This document shows, one piece after another, positions 5,664-7,966 of a DNA stretch of 7,966 nt. The position numbers and the translations under genes were made by a program. The number at the start of each line of letters is the position of its first letter. Position 1 is the stretch's first letter. Below the pieces are notes generated by a model. It did not search any database. It had not been told where the DNA came from and worked only from the letters and a program-made list of their open reading frames with translations. Source of the stretch: Sphingomonadales bacterium (lineage in GTDB: Bacteria; Pseudomonadota; Alphaproteobacteria; Sphingomonadales; Sphingomonadaceae); assembly GCA_018067055.1 (NCBI GenBank), contig JAGPVK010000367.1, positions 1 to 7,966 on the forward strand. The letters are read 5' to 3'.

Positions 5664-7136
5664 TTTGGGGAAAATTGGTGCGCCGACACCAATGGTGACG
5701 GTCTTGTAGTGCAGGAATTCGTCGATCCCGGCCTTGCCACCTTCCTTGCCGAAGCCGGAAATCCCGACGCCACCGAACGGTGTATGCGGATTGATCTGAA
5801 AGCCGCCATTATTGTAGACACCGCCCGCGTTCAATCGCTCTGACAGTCGATGAACCCGTTGCAGGTCATTGGACTGGATATAAGCGGCAAGGCCATATTC
5901 GCTGTTGTTGGCGATCGCGACGGCTTCATCCTCGTCATGAAATTTCATCACCACCACAGCCGGTCCGAAGATTTCCACCTGACAGATTTCATGCTCTGGA
6001 TCGGCGTCGACGATCAAGGTTGGCTCAATGAAATTGCCATCCGCCAGATCACCGCCACAACGTTTGCCGCCAAGCAGGAAAGTGGCAGCATTGTCAGCCT
6101 TGGCGCGATCGAACATTCCGGAAATCCGCTCGACGGCAGCCTTGTTGATCACCGGACCCACCATCACCGTCGGATCCATCGGGTCGCCGACCTTGAACTG
6201 GCCGATGATCGCTTTCACGCGGGCGACGAAATCGTCGTAGATGTCGGCGTGGACGAGTTGCCGGGTTGGCAGCGCACAGCCCTGACCCGACAGGCAGCCT
6301 ACGGTCCAGAAGACGGCACGTTCTGCTGCAGCCTGAATGTCGCAGTCGGGGAAGACCAGGCTGGCCGACTTGCCGCCCAGCTCCATCACCGACGGTTTTA
6401 TCTCTTCAGCACAGGCGGCCAGTATCTTGCGCGCCGTTATCGGTCCGCCGGTAAAGCTTATCTTGCGAATCTTCTTGTGCCGGACAATTGCGTCGCCGCA
6501 TTCCGCAGTACCGGGAAGAATCGACAGAACGCCATCGGGCAATCCGGCCTGTTGACACAATTGCGCGAAGAGTTCGGGTGCAAAGGGCGTGATTTCAGCC
6601 GGTTTGCAGATCACGCAATTGCCGGCGGCCAGCGCGGCGCAGACTTTCATTCCCAGCGAGATCAGCGGCCCGTTCCAGGTGATGATGATACCCACAATGC
6701 CGATCGGTTCGGGCATGGAATAGGAGAATTCACCCCGCGTATCGAAGGTGCTCATCAGCTCGCCGGTCAGCTTGTCGCACCAGCCCGCATAATAGCGCGT
6801 CCAGGCGACTGCCGTTTCGACTCCCCGCTCGCCAACCATCAAGGTGGTACCTCCATCCAGAGCGGCCATTTCCGCGAGCTTGGTCTTGTTGGCTTCAAGT
6901 AGATCGGCAAGCCGGTTCAAAATGTCCCGTTTCGTTTCCGGCGCGGTACGGCGCCATTGTTCACGGACGGCTTCTGCCTTGGCGACGGCTTCCTCCACTT
7001 CCTTTGCTCCGGCAAGCGGGATGTCGGCCTGCACCACTTGCGTGACCGGGTGCAGGTGCGGGTGGGTACCGCCGCTTCCGGTTTTGCGCTGTTCATTGCC
7101 CAGATGCAGGTGGACTTCGGGTGCCGTGCTAGCCAT
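5661..7136 (-). CDS. NAD(P)-dependent aldehyde dehydrogenase
   Basis: A 491-residue member of the ALDH superfamily, oxidising an aldehyde to the carboxylic acid in the cytoplasm. Catalytic and cofactor motifs are all seen: the oxyanion Asn in TWNGP (N155), the cofactor Lys in CKPAE (K178), the Rossmann SFTGG (227-231), the general base in MELGGK (E252), the nucleophile in GQGCALPTR (C287), and EIFGP (388-392) with the cofactor-ribose Glu388. Length is typical. One residue is inserted between the general base and GQGC compared with human ALDH2 by eye. The N-terminus is unusually rich in His (residues 9, 11, 25, 27 and 29). A good GAAGGA site precedes the ATG. It lies between the VOC and SDR genes in one operon headed (within the window) by a P450. 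The acid it forms could be the substrate for the CoA ligase in the left block, but that link is inferred. Confidence 0.96.
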   Translation of the reverse strand: MASTAPEVHLHLGNEQRKTGSGGTHPHLHPVTQVVQADIPLAGAKEVEEAVAKAEAVREQWRRTAPETKRDILNRLADLLEANKTKLAEMAALDGGTTLMVGERGVETAVAWTRYYAGWCDKLTGELMSTFDTRGEFSYSMPEPIGIVGIIITWNGPLISLGMKVCAALAAGNCVICKPAEITPFAPELFAQLCQQAGLPDGVLSILPGTAECGDAIVRHKKIRKISFTGGPITARKILAACAEEIKPSVMELGGKSASLVFPDCDIQAAAERAVFWTVGCLSGQGCALPTRQLVHADIYDDFVARVKAIIGQFKVGDPMDPTVMVGPVINKAAVERISGMFDRAKADNAATFLLGGKRCGGDLADGNFIEPTLIVDADPEHEICQVEIFGPAVVVMKFHDEDEAVAIANNSEYGLAAYIQSNDLQRVHRLSERLNAGGVYNNGGFQINPHTPFGGVGISGFGKEGGKAGIDEFLHYKTVTIGVGAPIFPK

Positions 7137-7143
7137 GTGATTA

Positions 7144-7149
7144 TCCTTC
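7144..7149 (-). promoter_or_regulatory. Shine-Dalgarno of the ALDH gene
   Basis: GAAGGA on the minus strand, 7 bases from the ATG at 7136-7134, inside the 27-bp gap after the VOC gene. It fixes the ALDH start. Confidence 0.75.
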
Positions 7150-7163
7150 TTTCGGTATTTCTG

Positions 7164-7598
7164 TCAGTTGTTCCGGGGCAGGGCGATGACCAGCCCGCCA
7201 TCGGCATCTGGTCGCATCATCGGGCTCCATACGATTTCCCAGCCATTGCCTTCGGGATCGCTAAAATAGCCAGAATAGAGGCCACCATCGCGGTCACGAA
7301 CTGGACTGGTAACGGTGGCACCAGCAGCGATCGCAAAGGCAAATTGCGTATCAACATCGGCTTTGGTCTCCACGAATATCGCATTGATCGCCCGCGGCGT
7401 TGCGGAAAGGTCGATGCCGCTTTCGGCGGCCAGATAATCACGTGGTACGAAGACGATGACTGCGGTGCCGGCGCGCAGCATGAATGATCCGGTCATGTCC
7501 GGTCCCCAGCTTTCCCAGCCAAATTGGTCCAGATAGAATGTACGCAAGTTTGCCAAGTCGGTGGCCGGGACCATGATCATGTGCAGGGCCTGATCCAT
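7164..7598 (-). CDS. VOC-superfamily (glyoxalase/bleomycin-resistance fold) protein
   Basis: A small 144-residue protein of the vicinal oxygen chelate fold, made of two beta-alpha-beta-beta-beta modules. The first module runs from LHMIMVPATDLANLRTFY (5-22) and the second from about residue 71 (AINAIFVETKADVD) to SDPEGNGWEIVWSP (113-126). The conserved DPxGxxWE ending is clear, with Glu121 in the usual metal-ligand place, but the His often found in DPDGH is Asn118, and no His is seen at the start of the second module, so the metal site may be incomplete. Family roles include extradiol dioxygenases, glyoxalases, epimerases and resistance proteins; none can be chosen here. I take the ATG at 7598 as start, 5 bp past the P450 stop, with GGAA at 7611-7608; a GTG at 7613 would add five residues and overlap the P450 gene. 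It is cotranscribed with P450 and ALDH. Confidence 0.85.
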   Translation of the reverse strand: MDQALHMIMVPATDLANLRTFYLDQFGWESWGPDMTGSFMLRAGTAVIVFVPRDYLAAESGIDLSATPRAINAIFVETKADVDTQFAFAIAAGATVTSPVRDRDGGLYSGYFSDPEGNGWEIVWSPMMRPDADGGLVIALPRNN

Positions 7599-7603
7599 CG
7601 GCT

Positions 7604-7966
7604 TCAGTTCCACGCCAGATGCAGATGTTCGAGCGCCATGACGCTGCCGCCCCGGCAGCTCTCGTCACCTTTCTCGATTTGCTTGAAATGGCCGATGCGG
7701 CTGAACCAGGCGCGATAGAAAACGATCAGTTCCATCCGGGCGAGGTGAAGGCCGAGGCAGGTGTGGATGCCGGAACCGAAAGCGGCATGACGGTAGAATT
7801 GGCGCTCCACCGAAACGGTCGCGGGATCCTCGTTCAATTTTTCGTCCCAGCCGATCAGCGGCAGCGGTGCCAGGATGCAGTCTCCCGATTTCAACTGCAC
7901 GCCTTCCAGTTCGGTATCCTGGACGATATAGCGCGGCGTCGCGACAAACGCATAGCGGCGGAGCAG
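7604..7966 (-). CDS. Cytochrome P450, CYP101 (P450cam)-like, C-terminal 120 residues
   Basis: Only the C-terminal part is inside the window; the start is beyond base 7966. The heme-binding loop FGSGIHTCLG has the axial Cys at the codon 7759-7757. The visible part begins with LLRRYAFVA, matching the end of the K-helix EExLLRR region, then GVQLKSGD, then GWDEKLNEDP, the heme loop, LARMEL, and a C-terminal ALEHLHLAW. From memory this follows Pseudomonas putida P450cam almost without gaps (LLRRFSLVA, GVQLKKGD, FGHGSHLCLG, LARREI, ALPLVW), so a CYP101-type enzyme is likely; related P450s such as CYP111 are possible. Bacterial enzymes of this type hydroxylate camphor, ionones and similar terpenoids using a ferredoxin and its reductase, neither of which is in the window. 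It is the first visible gene of the P450-VOC-ALDH-SDR operon. Substrate-recognition residues lie mostly in the missing N-terminal part. Confidence 0.93.
   Translation of the reverse strand: MLRRYAFVATPRYIVQDTELEGVQLKSGDCILAPLPLIGWDEKLNEDPATVSVERQFYRHAAFGSGIHTCLGLHLARMELIVFYRAWFSRIGHFKQIEKGDESCRGGSVMALEHLHLAWN

Noticed and set aside
4747..5709. 320-codon open frame on the + strand across the end of LysR, all of SDR and into ALDH
   Set aside because: It spans three well-supported genes in a shadow frame and has no family motif or ribosome-binding site.
5850..6902. 350-codon open frame on the + strand opposite the aldehyde dehydrogenase
   Set aside because: It is fully antisense to a gene with every ALDH motif, shows no recognisable domain, and has the composition expected from the complement of GC-biased codons.
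7611..7613. GTG as start of the VOC protein
   Set aside because: It lacks a ribosome-binding site and overlaps the P450 by 10 bp; the ATG at 7598 has GGAA upstream and fits the family N-terminus.
1..7966. Search for insertion sequences, integrases, tRNA or attachment sites
   Set aside because: No transposase or integrase motif, tRNA-like cloverleaf or long direct repeat was recognised by eye, and genes are closely packed and intact.

Overview
The window looks like chromosomal DNA from an alphaproteobacterium, most likely a sphingomonad. This rests on moderate-to-high GC coding sequence, the catabolic gene types present, and a partial P450 that reads like the CYP101 (P450cam) family, which is known from Pseudomonas and from sphingomonads such as Novosphingobium. 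The taxonomic call is inference; no ribosomal or other marker gene is present. The window is almost wholly coding: eight genes plus one partial gene at each edge rule (nine CDS in all, two of them cut by the window ends), with only one non-coding gap near 100 bp.

Left block (1-3021, + strand): a FadR/GntR-type regulator (5' end outside the window), an acyl-CoA synthetase of the cyclohexanecarboxylate/fatty acid ligase type, and a PtpB-like tyrosine/lipid phosphatase. Start and stop codons overlap at both junctions (ATGA, then TGATG), so the three genes form a tight, translationally coupled operon in which the regulator probably senses a ligand related to the ligase substrate or product.

Middle block (3060-4864): a membrane di-iron hydroxylase of the sterol desaturase/fatty acid hydroxylase superfamily (- strand) is divergent from a LysR-type regulator (+ strand). 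The 95-bp gap between them carries four TGCAT repeats, the first three exactly 11 bp apart, which make two dyads. The LysR-proximal dyad fits a T-N11-A LysR box. This is the most structured non-coding signal in the window.

Right block (4861-7966, - strand, read right to left): cytochrome P450 (only the last 120 residues are inside), a VOC/glyoxalase-fold protein, an NAD(P)-dependent aldehyde dehydrogenase and a short-chain dehydrogenase, with gaps of 5, 27 and 11 bp. The SDR stop codon interlocks with the LysR stop codon in one CTAG tetranucleotide.

Together the genes read as a catabolic region for a hydrophobic alicyclic or terpenoid-like compound: oxygenation by P450 and perhaps the membrane hydroxylase, alcohol and aldehyde oxidation by SDR and ALDH, then activation of a carboxylic acid by the CoA ligase. 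That pathway is inferred from family membership and gene order; the substrate cannot be read from the sequence. No mobile element, CRISPR array, tRNA or rRNA was seen. I found no clearly new defence-type or other unprecedented system; the points most worth checking are the phosphatase coupled to the CoA ligase and the phased TGCAT operator.
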